Shown: positions 19,857-29,998 of the stretch, piece by piece | Position numbering within the stretch: the first letter of the stretch is position 1 | Layout: each line of letters begins with the position of its first letter | Notes under the pieces: model-generated | The model's input: the letters and a program-made list of their open reading frames with translations, nothing else | Told to the model about the DNA's origin: nothing | Databases searched by the model: none | Assembly (NCBI GenBank): GCA_019677205.1 | Contig: JAAMXY010000814.1 | Location: 709-37,465, forward strand | Reading direction: 5' to 3' | From: Pinguiococcus pyrenoidosus | Lineage: Eukaryota > Sar > Pinguiophyceae > Pinguiochrysidales > Pinguiochrysidaceae | Length of the DNA: 36,757 nt | Made by a program: the position numbers and the translations under genes

Positions 19857-20739
19857 ATGGAGCGGCCTTGGGACTTGTTACTCGCGGCTGCTACCGGCGG
19901 ACTGCTGGTGTTTCTTGGGATGCGGCAGCGGCGCCAAAGCGTCCGCCGAGTGGCGACGTCGCTGCAGGCGGCGTGGAAACCCAAGCAAAAGCAGCCTCCG
20001 CCCTTCGCTCCCGAGGACACCTTGACTCTCCACCCCGAGGATCTGCCCAGCCAGTACCAATTCTTCATCTCCGCCTACGTGCCGCGGCCCATCGCACTGG
20101 TGTCCAGTATCTCCTCAGAGGGCGTCGGCAATTTGGCGCCGTTTTCCTACAGGTTTTCCCGTCATCCCTCCGCCTTTCCCGGGTATTTTTCGGAAGATTG
20201 CTGAGTATTTTCTTGTGTTTTTTTTTTCTTTTGGTCTCTTCGTGTGATGCAGTGCAGTTGTGTCTCATGACCCTGGCGTGCTTCTGTTCTCCTGTGTGGA
20301 CAAAGGCAAGGGCGGCGGTGACACGCTGAAGAACGTGCTGAGCACCGGGCAGTTCATTGTTCATGTGATGAGTGAGTGGTATCTGGAGGCTGCCAACCAT
20401 TGCTCCGGGAACTTTGGGCCGGAGGTGGACGAGCTGCACGAGGCGGGGCTCACGCCCGTGCCCGGAGTCGTCGTCAAGGCGTCGCGGGTGGCAGAGGCCG
20501 CCGTGGCCTTCGAGTGCGAGCTGCTGGATAGCATGCCCATCCGCAACGCCAAGGACAAAGTGGGCACCACCGTGGTGCTGGGTACCGTCAAGCTGGTGCA
20601 CGTGAGCAAGCACGTCTTTCATGAGGAAAGCGGCACCATCGTTCCGGAGAAACTCCGGCCCATGGCCAGGCTCGGCGGCAACACGTACTCCCTGTTGGGC
20701 GACATCTTTGATCTGTCGCGGCCCAAGGTCGGCCCGTAG
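19857..20739 (+). CDS. Flavin-reductase-like FMN-binding protein
   Basis: 260 residues in two exons, 19857-20152 and 20253-20739, split by a 100-nt GT-AG intron with a T10 run. Residues about 7-21 are hydrophobic (LLLAAATGGLLVFLG), followed by an arginine-rich stretch, so it is a signal anchor or an organelle presequence. The flavin reductase domain spans about 68-225: PRPIALVSSIS, then NLAPFSYSAVVSHDPGVLLFS across the splice site, then CVDKGKGGGDTLKNVLSTGQ. This matches the split-barrel FMN-binding family in which PRPIALV and N.APFS line the flavin. The family transfers electrons from NAD(P)H to flavin or uses flavin as cofactor; the substrate cannot be told. The C-terminal KVGP lacks a known targeting signal. 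Confidence 0.85.
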
Positions 20740-21120
20740 GCTGGCCGCGAGGCTGGCGATTTAGACCCTGCGAAGAGCAAGATATTACTGGGGAGGGCTT
20801 GGGAGCCTTCGGATGCCCACCAGAGTGGCGGCAGTCTGGTCTCTCTTCAACAGCCGCGACGAAAGATCGCCATCTAAAGCCCCCCGACTGAGCTATCCTT
20901 CCACACGGAGAGGTCTACGACGCCGATTGTCTTCCGGTCTCTTGCGAGGAAGATACTATAGTGCTACGTGGCCCGACGGTCATTCTCACCGGGAGTGGAC
21001 GAAGAGTTACATATGCAATCCCATGCCCAGCTCTAGATCTGTGCAACAACACGATGAAGACTGAAGACTACTGGCTCCTGACTACTGGCTCCTGACTACT
21101 GGCTCCTGACGACTGCCTCC
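20740..21120. other. Convergent spacer
   Basis: Holds the 3' regions of the flavin-reductase-like gene (+) and the WD40 gene (-). No gene seen. A 14-bp tandem repeat ends in it. Confidence 0.5.
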
Positions 21121-21123
21121 TCA
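21068..21123. repeat. 14-bp tandem repeat reaching the WD40 stop codon
   Basis: Three exact copies of CTACTGGCTCCTGA at 21068, 21082 and 21096, plus a diverged fourth copy (CGACTGCCTCCTCA) at 21110-21123. The last three bases of the fourth copy are the complement of the TGA stop of the WD40 gene on the minus strand. Confidence 0.95.
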
Positions 21124-23829
21124 TTGCAGATCGTACGAATTCGTGCGCAGAAGCAGCGCTCGCTGCCGCATCTGCTCTGCAGCCTCCTCTGGCGTGGGTT
21201 CCTTCCGCCGTCGGAAGACCTGCGCCATGGCTTCCTGGCCTCCTTCGAGGTCCGAGACCGCTATTGCCATGTCCTGCACGATGCTGCGGAGAGACTCCAC
21301 CTCCGCTTGCAGCCTGATGATCTGCTGCGCATTCTCCTGCGTCGCATTCGGACCCGTGCCCGCTCGACGGTTGGAGGACGATTTGGCCTGCTGCTGGATC
21401 TGTACGAGGCCGCCGCCGCCGCCTCCGCTACCAACGCTGACGTCGTCCACGTCGACGGTCTTCTTCAGACGCTCCACGTCGCGGCTGGTCTTGGAAGATG
21501 CCGCCCGGAGCTCCTGCATCTCTCTCTCTTGCGCCTTGGTCTTCTCCGCAAGCCGCTCGGTGGCCTGGAGGATCTTCGTCAGGCGGTCCTCGCCTTCTAT
21601 CCGCGGTGAAGCCGCGTTGCACGTGGCTTCGACCGCCACGTTTACCGCCACGACCTCGGCCACCGCCACTCCTTCGGCGGGTTTGACGTCTGCATTTCTC
21701 TTGTTGGGCACGCTGCTCGTGCTCACGGACTGCCGAAGCGAAGGCGCGGCAGGAAGCGCGGCGCTGCCGCTCCTCAGGACACTCGTGCTCCGCGACTGCA
21801 CCAGCGCTGGCGGCGTGGGGAGCATCAGGTCCAGGTCGTCCACCGCGGTGGGCTCCAACTCCGGCGGCACCGGTGCGGCGGTGAGCGCGGCGTTCACCAG
21901 AGTGACTGCCACCGCCTTCTGCCACGACGGCCTCCCGTGGCCAGGCGGCAGCCGGTCCAGGTGATAGCTCTCCAAGGACATGGCCATCTCCGCGCAGACG
22001 CCCACGTCCACTCTCGCGAGCCACAGTGGCGCGGTTAGCGTCTCCCCGTTGAAAATGTAGTCGTGGGCTCCGACCAGGTGCGTGAAGAAGGCCTGCGGCA
22101 GGAAGTATCGCTCCGCCGCCGGGATGGTGCCTTGGTGGGACGTCAGACCCAGCTTCGGGAACTGGAAAAGCTTCCAGCCCGTCTGCTTCCGCACTCGGTT
22201 GCAACAGGAGTTCGCGCGCTCCAGGATCTGGCGGCTTCGGGCCTCGGTGAGCTGTGCGGCGACCTTGTCCGCGACCCGCAAGACGCTCTGACTGCAGCCC
22301 TCGAAGAGTTCCTGCACGACGCGCACGTGTCTCCGACGTCGTCGATCGTGCGCGAACGAAGCGGACGTGGATAGGAAGGACGCAACGAAGCTCGCCCCCT
22401 GACCCGGCACCTTGTCGGCGAGAGAGTCCAGCACGGTGGCGAACATCGAGCTGCTGTCGCCATCGCTCACATGGCCGGAGGCCACCATCATGCATGCCGA
22501 GAGCGTGGTGGCCAGCTGGGTCTTGACCGCCTTGTAGTACATCTGCAGGTCCCGATGCTCGCTGCAGAGCGTCTCTCGCGTGCGCAGGCTTTCGAGCTCA
22601 TCCCGCGCGTCTTCCAGGGCGAAGCTCAGCTCGTGCGGCTGCAGGTGCTGAAGCCCGGAGCTCTTCAGCTTCTGCAGCATCGTGGTCACTTCGGAAATGC
22701 GGCCCCGGATGTCGTCGTCCGCTTCGATGGCCTCCAGCACCTGAACGCTTCCGAGGGCGCCGTCTTTGGCGCTCCTCTGACTCCGAATCATGACGCTCTT
22801 GCCCTGCACGATGGTGATGCCGTCCAAGCTGGGTCTGTGCGTGGAGTCGAAGCTGGGAATGCTCTCATACCTGCTCGGCGCACCTTCCGCGTCGTTGCCG
22901 TTCGCGCTGCTTCGTCCGTTCTTGTCCTTGGCCAGGTCCCACAGCTTCACGGTCTTGTCTCCGGAGGACGTCACCAAGAAGCGCGAGTTTTGGGTCATCG
23001 CCACGCAGAAGACGGACTTCTCATGACCAGAGATCGTGCGCAGCTGCTCGCCGGAGTGCATGTTCCACAGCTTGGCGGTCCGGTCTCGCGACGCCGTCAC
23101 GACCAGGCTGTCCTTGACGAAGATCTTGACGCAGAAGACCCAGTGCTCGTGGCCTGTGAAGGTGCGGATCTCCTGCGCGGTCTCGAGGTCCCAAAGCTTC
23201 GCGACCTTGTCGTCGCCAGCGGTGACCACGAAGGCGTCGTCGATGTCGACGGAGAGGACCCATCCGCTGTGGCCGCCCTTGAGAATGCGATGTTTCTCGC
23301 CGGTGCTGAGGTTCCACACGATAGCGGTCTTGTCTGCGGAGGACGTGGCGAGGAACTGGTTATCGGGGGAGACGCAGACGCTCCAGATCCAGTTCTTATG
23401 GCCCTTGAACTTGCGCACTTCCTCTCCGGTGTGGAGATCCCAGAGCTTGACGGTCTTGTCAAAGGACGCGGTGACCACATGCTGGTCGTCGGGGGTGACC
23501 GTCACGAACGACACCAGGTCCCGATGGCCGCGGAAGGTGTGCACATCCTCTCCAGTCTGCACGTTCCACAGCTTGGCGTTCCGGTCGTAGGAGCCGGCGG
23601 TCACCGCCCAGCGAGAGTTCGACGTCATGGCCACGCTGTACACCGTGTGGTTGTGGCCGCGAAACGTCATGAGCTCCTCGCCACTGTGCGCGTCCCACAG
23701 CTTGGCGGTGTGGTCTTCCGAGCCGGTCAGAACGTGCTGTCCATCGGCGGAGACGCACACGCCATACACGCGAGACGTGTGGCCTTCGAAGACGCGCTCT
23801 GGCATCCTTTTCACGCCCACCTCGGGCAT
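21121..23829 (-). CDS. WD40-repeat protein with helical and coiled-coil C-terminal half
   Basis: 902 residues, intronless, from ATG 23829 to TGA 21121-21123. Residues about 10-310 form seven WD40 repeats with near-perfect GH..V..V...S....TGS.D.TAKLWD units (for example DKTVKLWDLHTGEEVRKFKG), which predicts one seven-bladed propeller. Residues about 345-650 are helical with a conserved-looking core (SCCNRVRKQTGWKLFQFPKL, THLVGAHDYIFNGETLTAPL). Residues about 770-880 are a coiled coil (LAEKTKAQEREMQELRA, IIRLQAEVESLRSIVQDMA) broken by a glycine run. The propeller resembles those of bacterial-type and NACHT-linked WD40 scaffolds, but no NACHT or kinase domain is present. A scaffold role is inferred. 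GCCAAAGCGCAAG (plus strand 23891-23903) sits about 62 nt upstream of the start. Confidence 0.9.
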   Translation of the reverse strand: MPEVGVKRMPERVFEGHTSRVYGVCVSADGQHVLTGSEDHTAKLWDAHSGEELMTFRGHNHTVYSVAMTSNSRWAVTAGSYDRNAKLWNVQTGEDVHTFRGHRDLVSFVTVTPDDQHVVTASFDKTVKLWDLHTGEEVRKFKGHKNWIWSVCVSPDNQFLATSSADKTAIVWNLSTGEKHRILKGGHSGWVLSVDIDDAFVVTAGDDKVAKLWDLETAQEIRTFTGHEHWVFCVKIFVKDSLVVTASRDRTAKLWNMHSGEQLRTISGHEKSVFCVAMTQNSRFLVTSSGDKTVKLWDLAKDKNGRSSANGNDAEGAPSRYESIPSFDSTHRPSLDGITIVQGKSVMIRSQRSAKDGALGSVQVLEAIEADDDIRGRISEVTTMLQKLKSSGLQHLQPHELSFALEDARDELESLRTRETLCSEHRDLQMYYKAVKTQLATTLSACMMVASGHVSDGDSSSMFATVLDSLADKVPGQGASFVASFLSTSASFAHDRRRRRHVRVVQELFEGCSQSVLRVADKVAAQLTEARSRQILERANSCCNRVRKQTGWKLFQFPKLGLTSHQGTIPAAERYFLPQAFFTHLVGAHDYIFNGETLTAPLWLARVDVGVCAEMAMSLESYHLDRLPPGHGRPSWQKAVAVTLVNAALTAAPVPPELEPTAVDDLDLMLPTPPALVQSRSTSVLRSGSAALPAAPSLRQSVSTSSVPNKRNADVKPAEGVAVAEVVAVNVAVEATCNAASPRIEGEDRLTKILQATERLAEKTKAQEREMQELRAASSKTSRDVERLKKTVDVDDVSVGSGGGGGGLVQIQQQAKSSSNRRAGTGPNATQENAQQIIRLQAEVESLRSIVQDMAIAVSDLEGGQEAMAQVFRRRKEPTPEEAAEQMRQRALLLRTNSYDLQ

Positions 23830-25087
23830 CTCTCAGTGTGCTGCGACTCTAGGAGGCTTTCACGCGGCCCTTCGGACTTCAAACAGAGGAGCCAAAGCGC
23901 AAGTATCGACCAGCGCGTCGCGTAGAAACCCTCTTCCGTGGCTTTGTACCTCAGGGTCCGGCAAGATGTCACGAGGATCTGTGTGCGTTCAAGGCGCAAA
24001 CGCAGACGTTCTTGGCTTCAGAGACCCGCTGAGAGCTCTCTCTTGAGGCCACCGCGAATCGCAAGATCGCGGACAGTCTGAGCGGACAAGTACGGCAACG
24101 CGCGAATCGGGGTTGGGATGTGAGTGCCTCAGAATTCCGCGGCCGAGATCGCCGGGCGCATCTACGTGTCGAGCGCTGCGCTCGCGTCGAAAAGTGGGTT
24201 TCTCAGCTCTGCGCTGTATCAAGCAGGGACTGGAACACGGAGACACGCGACCCTCGGCGGTAACGCGACGCGAAGTTAGCAAAAGGAGCCCTTTACCTCC
24301 GTCGCCGAAGTCCCAAACCCGCGCGACGCGGCCAAAGCGCCGCAAGCGCTCCTCTAAGTCGTCGCTTGTCGTGTTCAAGAGCTCGGCTCAGCGTTTGAAT
24401 CGCTTGACGCGCGCAGGAAGTGCCCAGCGCGCGCGATTTTGGTCGCTTTGAAGCTGCGCGCCGGACGAGGTTTGGCGCCAGAAATCCAGAAATGATCAGA
24501 GTGATCAACTCTTCCGTCCTGTGTGGCAGCGCGAGCTGATTGGGCGAGCGAACTGTAAGGCGGCCCGAGGAGCCAATGGAGCGGCGGTTTCCTTCACAAG
24601 CCGCATAATATGGCGGAGGGCGGTTCGGAAAAGGCGGGACCGCTTCACGCTATGTGTGCGTCATGGGGGAACCGGCGCTGCTTCCTATTTCCTTGACCAA
24701 TGCGCTTGCAGGATTCGGTCGGGATGTTTATGGCCATATTTGGCCAGATTTCGGCATTTTCATGCTCTTGCGTACTTTGTGGACCGTACATCGCGTAGAA
24801 TTGGGGAGATCGAGAATAGCAGATGATGTCATCGTGGCACGCACCCAGGGCCATAGCAACCTTACGATCGAACATTTCCCAATTTTTCAGTCCTCTGTTG
24901 CCCCTATCTTTCGCGAGACCAAGGTTGTGGTCGAGGAGAAGCTTGGAGCGCCCGTGCCGGCAGCGGACTGCTTGCTGGCGCCAGCCAACGAGGATTGGTC
25001 GGGACGCCAAGCTCCGAGCGTCGTGTCGGGCGTGATCGCTCAATCTTACACCGCGCACGCCTGACGCTGCGGCCGAGGCAGCGGAAA

Positions 25088-25105
25088 GCTAGCTAGCTAG
25101 CTAGC
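25088..25105. repeat. Perfect palindrome of GCTA units
   Basis: GCTAGCTAGCTAGCTAGC: four and a half GCTA units, 18 bp, self-complementary. Confidence 0.95.
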
Positions 25106-25171
25106 GTCTAGAATCTCTATGATGCATGAGTTCCAGTTCAATCGATCATACAATTCGCTCCAGTTCCATGC

Positions 25172-25201
25172 ATGCATCGATCATGCATATGATCGATGCA
25201 T
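25172..25201. repeat. Inverted repeat with 13-bp arms
   Basis: Left arm ATGCATCGATCAT (25172-25184), 4-nt loop GCAT, right arm ATGATCGATGCAT (25189-25201), a perfect match. An extra ATCGATCAT copy after CAGTTC lies about 40 bp upstream, near 25141. Confidence 0.95.
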
Positions 25202-25630
25202 TGCTTGAAGTCAAGGATGCGTTGACGTTTTGAGGAGCGACGGCATGGCGACGGACAGGCAGGGCGCTCTAGCTGCGCGCCCTAGGGAGCGATGAATTGC
25301 TTGCGGCCGCTTGCTTTTTGCTTGGCCTGTAGGAAAAGCACCTTTCCCGCCGTCGCTTTGCACGGGGTCCCTTGAGACGTGCGAAGGACGCGGTGGCGAC
25401 GCGCACAGAACCGAAGCCTGAAGCGGGCAGGAGCGAAGCGAGAGGAGAAGGGAGGAAGAAGGCAGGAAGTCGCTCGGTTACGAATCCCAAAGCAAAACTT
25501 CCGACTTCAGCTTCGAAACGGAGGAGTTTTCTCAAGAGCCATAACAAAGCGATATAATCCGACTCTGGGTCTTTCCGACACGGCGACGCCAAAGTCGCGC
25601 CGTCTTGGCGCCTGCGAGCCTTCCGGCAAC

Positions 25631-26392
25631 ATGGCAGAGCCCGGCAGCCCCGTGAGGCCCCGGTGGAAGCGGATCGTGCTGGACTACAGGTACGTGGTGC
25701 TTGCTGGACTCTGGAGAGGCGCGTTCTCATCGGGCCGCCACGCAGTTTCATGGAGATCAGTGAAGTGGAGGAGCTGCCGTTGCATGTGCCAGAGGTGGAG
25801 GGCAGTCCCATGATGCTCCTGCCCCATGTGGAGTCCAGCAGCAACTTGGAGACCGAGGAGCCTGCCGCGCCGCCGGAGCCCAGCGTGTCTGCTGCGGCGA
25901 TGCGCCTTTCCAACAACCACTTGCTCAGCCTCTCAGGCCTCCACAGCGTGCTGAGCACGCTGCTGCTGCAGCCAGCTGACACGCTCATGTGGCTGGATGT
26001 GTCCTGCAACCGCTTGACCACGGTGGCCGACGGCGTGCTGGAGTTTCCCAACCTGAGCACGCTCAACGCGCACGGCAACAACATCGAGCAGCTGTCGGAG
26101 CTGAAGAAGCTGGGCCAGCTCACCAAACTGAAGCACCTCACGCTGCACGGCAACCCCATCGAGGAGAAGAAGAACTATCGGATGTACCTGCTCAACATGC
26201 TGCCCAACCTCGCGAAAATGGACTTCTCCATGGTCACGCACCGGGTACGTTCCGGCCGAATGCCAGTGGCCTCCTTGCCGAAGACCGGCGTCTCATTGCT
26301 CACGTCTTCCGCTTGGGTAGGACCGGGAACTTGCAAGAGTGTGGAGGCAGACGCATAGGAAACTCTTTGAAGGTGACCGCCAACATGAGTAA
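25631..26392 (+). CDS. LRRC51-like leucine-rich repeat protein
   Basis: 209 residues in three exons: 25631-25689, 25746-26244 and 26321-26392, with GT-AG introns of 56 and 76 nt in matching phase. Leucine-rich repeats cover about 75-165: MRLSNNHLLSLSGLHSVLS, LMWLDVSCNRLTTVADGVLE, LSTLNAHGNNIEQLSELKKL and LKHLTLHGNPIEEKKNYRMY. The order 'W-LDLS-N-L', 'L-L-HGN-I', 'LTLHGNP-EE-K-YR-Y' and the closing DFS.VT..DR...VW are as in animal LRRC51, including the last exon DRELARVWRQ. LRRC51 is found mainly in organisms with cilia, so a ciliary link is likely but unproven. The ATG at 25631 is 18 nt downstream of TCTTGGCGCC. It converges with the next gene over only 103 bp. Confidence 0.88.
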
Positions 26393-26495
26393 CCGGAACA
26401 AGGACATCGTTTTCGCTTCGTCTGCCCCTTCATCGCATCATCCCCGTCTCAAACTGCGAGCTAAGTAAGCTATTGCTGTCGGTAAAACGCGCAAA

Positions 26496-29434
26496 TCACG
26501 TCTCTGTGTTTGAGGTTAGCTGATCTAATTCGGCAAACACGGCGTCAATGTCCAGGTCATCGGTCGTCTCGTTGCTTTCCGCGCTGTTCCCGCCGGCCTG
26601 TGAGGCCGTCTTCGACGGCGCATTCGACTCCAACGCCGACATGAAGCTCAGGAAGTCGTCGCCGTCGATATCCTTCGACCCGGCCATATCGCCCTCGACG
26701 TCCACCTTGCCAATCTGCGAAGACAAAGCACGAAGAAGTCCGTCAGACTCCAGATGCTCTGCAGGACGTTTGCCAATTCATCCGATCTTTGGCATCGGAT
26801 CTCTGGCATCGGATCTCTGGCATCTGGCATCTGGCATCTGGCATCTGGCCTTGTTGTGCTCTTACCATATCCCTCAACTCCTTCAGGCCCGGACCGAGCT
26901 CATCCGTACTATCGCTTCGGAGGCCGACCAAGCCTTCTTCTCTCTCCAAGTCGTCGTCGTCGCTATCGTAGACGGCCTCCGGGCTCTTGAGGACCTGGCC
27001 AGCAGCGCTGATGGAGAGCTCCGCGTACCCGCCCACGATCGTGCGGACTCCGCCGCTTTCCTGTGCGCTCTGTTGGAGTTCGGCAAGAACCAAGCAGGAA
27101 CCAAGACTGTCAGCAGCCGAGGGACGTGGCATTTCCTGGGGGCAACCAGGTGCACATCGCAATCCTCCTTCCCACCTCTTCCAAATCATCATCCGCGGCA
27201 ATGGTGCCATCGTCCTCTTCTCCTTCGTCGTCTTTCGACTTCGCGATGGTCAGTGCGCTCGGCTTGGGGCCCTCGTCCGCCGTGCCTGCGCAGAGGATCA
27301 TCTGGACGTCGGATCTCTGGAGGAAGCGGTTCTTGTGCTCAAGCACGGCTGTGATCTGCTCTTCGTCGCCGTCCCGCTGTCCGAAGAACTCCAAGGCTTG
27401 GCGGAACAAATCCATCACGGCTTCAATCGCCTCGAGGCTCGGATGGTGCACTAGCTGCTGTTCCGCGGTCTGCGTATTCAGATTCGCACGATGAGTTCTT
27501 CCCCACAAGAAGCTCGCGACAACCTCCCCGCTTCCCCGAAGCACACCCACGGGAGATGAAATCATACACGTACCTGGATGCTGATAAGGAACTCAGACGC
27601 CACGCTCCTCATCCTGTGATGCCGCGTGTTCTGCTCGTGTTTCTGGAGCGCGGTCTGCTTGTTCTTCACGCCACGCCGCATCATGGCCTCCTTGAGCGCC
27701 GTGACGAGCGTCTTCGCCTCCTCTGCGGAGACCTTCAGGTCTCTGCCATCACGGAACTGGAGCGTGAGGTCCGACTTGTTGCGCAGGCGAAGGCGGGCGA
27801 GCTCTGGCGGGGAGAACGTTTCAGCATCAACAAAGATGAGGCGAAGCCGCTTCCTGACGCATGTGGGACGTCGATCTCTCACCTCGAAGAGGCCGGACGA
27901 CAGCCACTGTGAACTCGATGCCGGTGTCAGACCCGGAAGCCGCGGCGATGAGATCGACCTTCTCGTCGGAGTTCGCGTCGAGGAGCACCACCTGACGGGC
28001 AACCGACAAATCCATGAGTACTCTTCCCACGCAAGCTTGGCGACAAAGACAAGATGGACGAAAGCAAGCGCAGCACCTGCTCGATCGTCACTCCCATGTA
28101 TCGGATGCTACCGGGAGGCACCGCAGAGAAGTCGGAGCTCTCCGCCTCTTCCGGAGGAGTACAGGTGAAGAGCCTGCCGAACTCGGCGATGTCCATGGCC
28201 GAGAGGTTCTGCCCCTCTGAGAAGCCGCCTCGCTTGAGGTTGTGACGCCGGATGGCCGCGATCGCCATTTGACCTGGTGAGAGCGTAGGGTTGGGGTCAG
28301 GGCCTTCACTCAAAGCCAAGCGAGGGGAGGCAAGAAGGGCGACGAAAGAGTGCGAAGCGGACCTTTGCGGGTGAGGGCCTGGCTGGCCTGCTTGTGCCAG
28401 GGGGCGGTCTGCGCCTCGGAGACGAGCTCTCTCACGTAGACCAGCAGCTCGGCGATGTTCTTGCTGGGCATCCAGTCCACGATGTGCAGTACTCCATCTC
28501 CGGAAATCACGGACGTGGGGAACAGCTGTGTACCGGTGAGCACACGGACGTTCGGGGCTTCGAAAGGGAAATCCAGCGACCGCGACAGATCCGCAATGAT
28601 CTCCGACGTGACGAGCTCGGCGCCGCCGCCGGCGTTGTACACGAAGCGGAAGCCGACCTGGCATGGAGGGAATCCACGTGTCAGCCTTATCGCAGCTCCC
28701 CGAGGCTCACAGCTGAAGGGCAGGAGGAGCCTGCAGCAAACCTGGCAGATGCCCTTCTCTTCGTCGACGGCCTTCTCCACGATGGAGAATCCTTGCGGAA
28801 GCGCATCGCTGGCCTCCAATCGCTGCAGCTCGCTTGCGATACGGTTCTTCCAGATGCGAGGATCGCGCTGCACGCGACGGCGACTGCCCAGCTGACCCTG
28901 CCAAACGATGATAAAAGTTAGACCGGCCCGCAGATGCCCCACAGCTCTCGGCGCTGGTTGTCTGGAGCTCCTTTTTCATGTCGGTCCTCTTTCTCTGGCT
29001 TCTGGTGTCGCTGGAACCTCCGCAAGAGATCTACAGCGCATCGCCACAGAAGCTGCGCAAAACTGGTGGCCAAAGAAAGGCACCGACCGCGCGACTCCAC
29101 GTGCGTCGGAAAGCGGTACCAGAAGGGTTCATCCTCGGCAAACGCCACAAAACCTCTTTCGCCCCAACACGACACTTCTCGCGTACTCAAGCCCACACAT
29201 TCAGGCTTTGATTGCCTTACAAAATTCTCGCTTTTCCACGTCGCCTTCATGGCACCTGAGATCATCCGTAAACTCGCAAAGATATTTGCCGTTTCTCCTC
29301 GCAAGCAGCGAACGCGCACAGAACTTAAGCCTCCTTTCCGCCGGATTGCTCGTCTGGATTACCTCGTATCTGGGATCTTGAGGACTCAGCACATTACTGA
29401 TGGTGCCGGCGACGTTTTGGAGAAAGGAAGACAT
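26496..29434 (-). CDS. Multi-exon gene, possible UBC-like domain, acidic C-terminus
   Basis: Not recognised as a family. Exons supported by joining frames (minus strand): 28897-28742, 28657-28363, 28273-28077, one ending at 27574 that begins at 27906 or earlier, 27469-27176, 27069-26866 and 26714-26496 (stop TGA). A start exon at 29434-29363 (MSSFLQNVAGTISNVLSPQD) and an open segment ending at about 28923 may belong, but their joins are weak. Residues from RIWKNRIASELQRLEA to IAELLVYVRELVSEA resemble a ubiquitin-conjugating (UBC) fold: the FPFEAPNVRVLTG strand, GDGVLHIVDW, then a helix. The usual active-site Cys region reads LHI, so it would be inactive. The middle is basic and helical (RKRLRLIFVDAETF, LVTALKEAMMRRG). 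The end is acidic with coiled-coil character. Intron 26715-26865 carries a minisatellite. The exon at 28077-27906 is unresolved. Confidence 0.6.
26791..26846. repeat. Intronic 14-bp/7-bp minisatellite
   Basis: Two copies of GGCATCGGATCTCT (26791-26818) followed by four copies of GGCATCT (26819-26846), inside the last intron of the minus-strand gene. Confidence 0.95.
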
Positions 29435-29998
29435 GAGCGGTGGACGGCCCACGGACTGAAGAGATTACTTGAGCGATTCTCGCGCGAACTCCACGCGCGA
29501 AATGTGGCAGATTCCGCTGTGAAGCTGTACGTAGGCCACAGGAAACACGGGAGGAAGGCACGGCTGCGCGGATACGGTGTGGAAGATGGCGCTCTCGTGG
29601 CTGCACTCGCAATGTTTACGCGCCTAAGGACGTGCAAAGAAGACGCCGAGCTTCGCCTGGACATCCTTTATTTCAAAAGGGATATTTTTTCTTAAGAGAT
29701 TATGCTAAAGATCACACTTCGTTCAAGATCCAAAACACAATGAACCAATCGATGTGGTAGCGTATATTTTAAAATATTTCATATAGTAAAGAATTTTTAT
29801 GCGATATCGGAAAGCAAAGAATCATTTAAAAGAAACGATCACGCAAAGATGCCGACACGCGGACATGCGCAATGCGCACTTTTGCTTGGAGATCTGCTGT
29901 TTTCATCGTTGCGCTCTTATAGCAAAGCAGAAGCAAAGCGCGTGCGCGGCGTTGGCGTCTGCCACTCAAATCTGCACTTAAACGCCCCTCTCTTCAGC
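29435..29998. promoter_or_regulatory. Divergent spacer upstream of gamma carbonic anhydrase gene
   Basis: Bases about 29690-29830 are AT-rich (for example TATATTTTAAAATATTTCAT) in otherwise GC-rich DNA. AAGCGCGTGCGCGGCGTTGGCG near 29935-29956 contains two GCGC/TTGGCG elements 40-60 nt upstream of the ATG at 29999. Other open frames here have no recognisable content. Promoter role inferred. Confidence 0.4.

Larger units (their letters stand above)
23830..25630. other. 1.8-kb divergent spacer without a recognised gene
   Basis: Lies between the WD40 (-) and LRRC51-like (+) starts. Open frames of about 136 codons on both strands at 24645-25064 mirror each other and match nothing I know. Near 24537-24580 an inverted and a direct CCAAT box (CTGATTGGG and GAGCCAATGG) sit about 35 bp apart. 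Palindromes lie at 25088-25105 and 25172-25201. TCTTGGCGCC at 25603-25612 precedes the next start. Confidence 0.45.

Noticed and set aside
13400-24800. Dinoflagellate spliced-leader relics upstream of genes
   Set aside because: Short TTTTGGC-type matches occur, but none extends to the full leader sequence, so they do not support retroposed leader copies.
24645-25064. Paired 136-137 codon open frames on both strands
   Set aside because: They overlap each other almost fully, match no family and have no intron or promoter support. Not called as genes.
28934-29695. 253-codon plus-strand open frame
   Set aside because: Composition looks like chance in GC-rich DNA (runs of R, S, K, H) and it overlaps likely 5' exons of the minus-strand gene.
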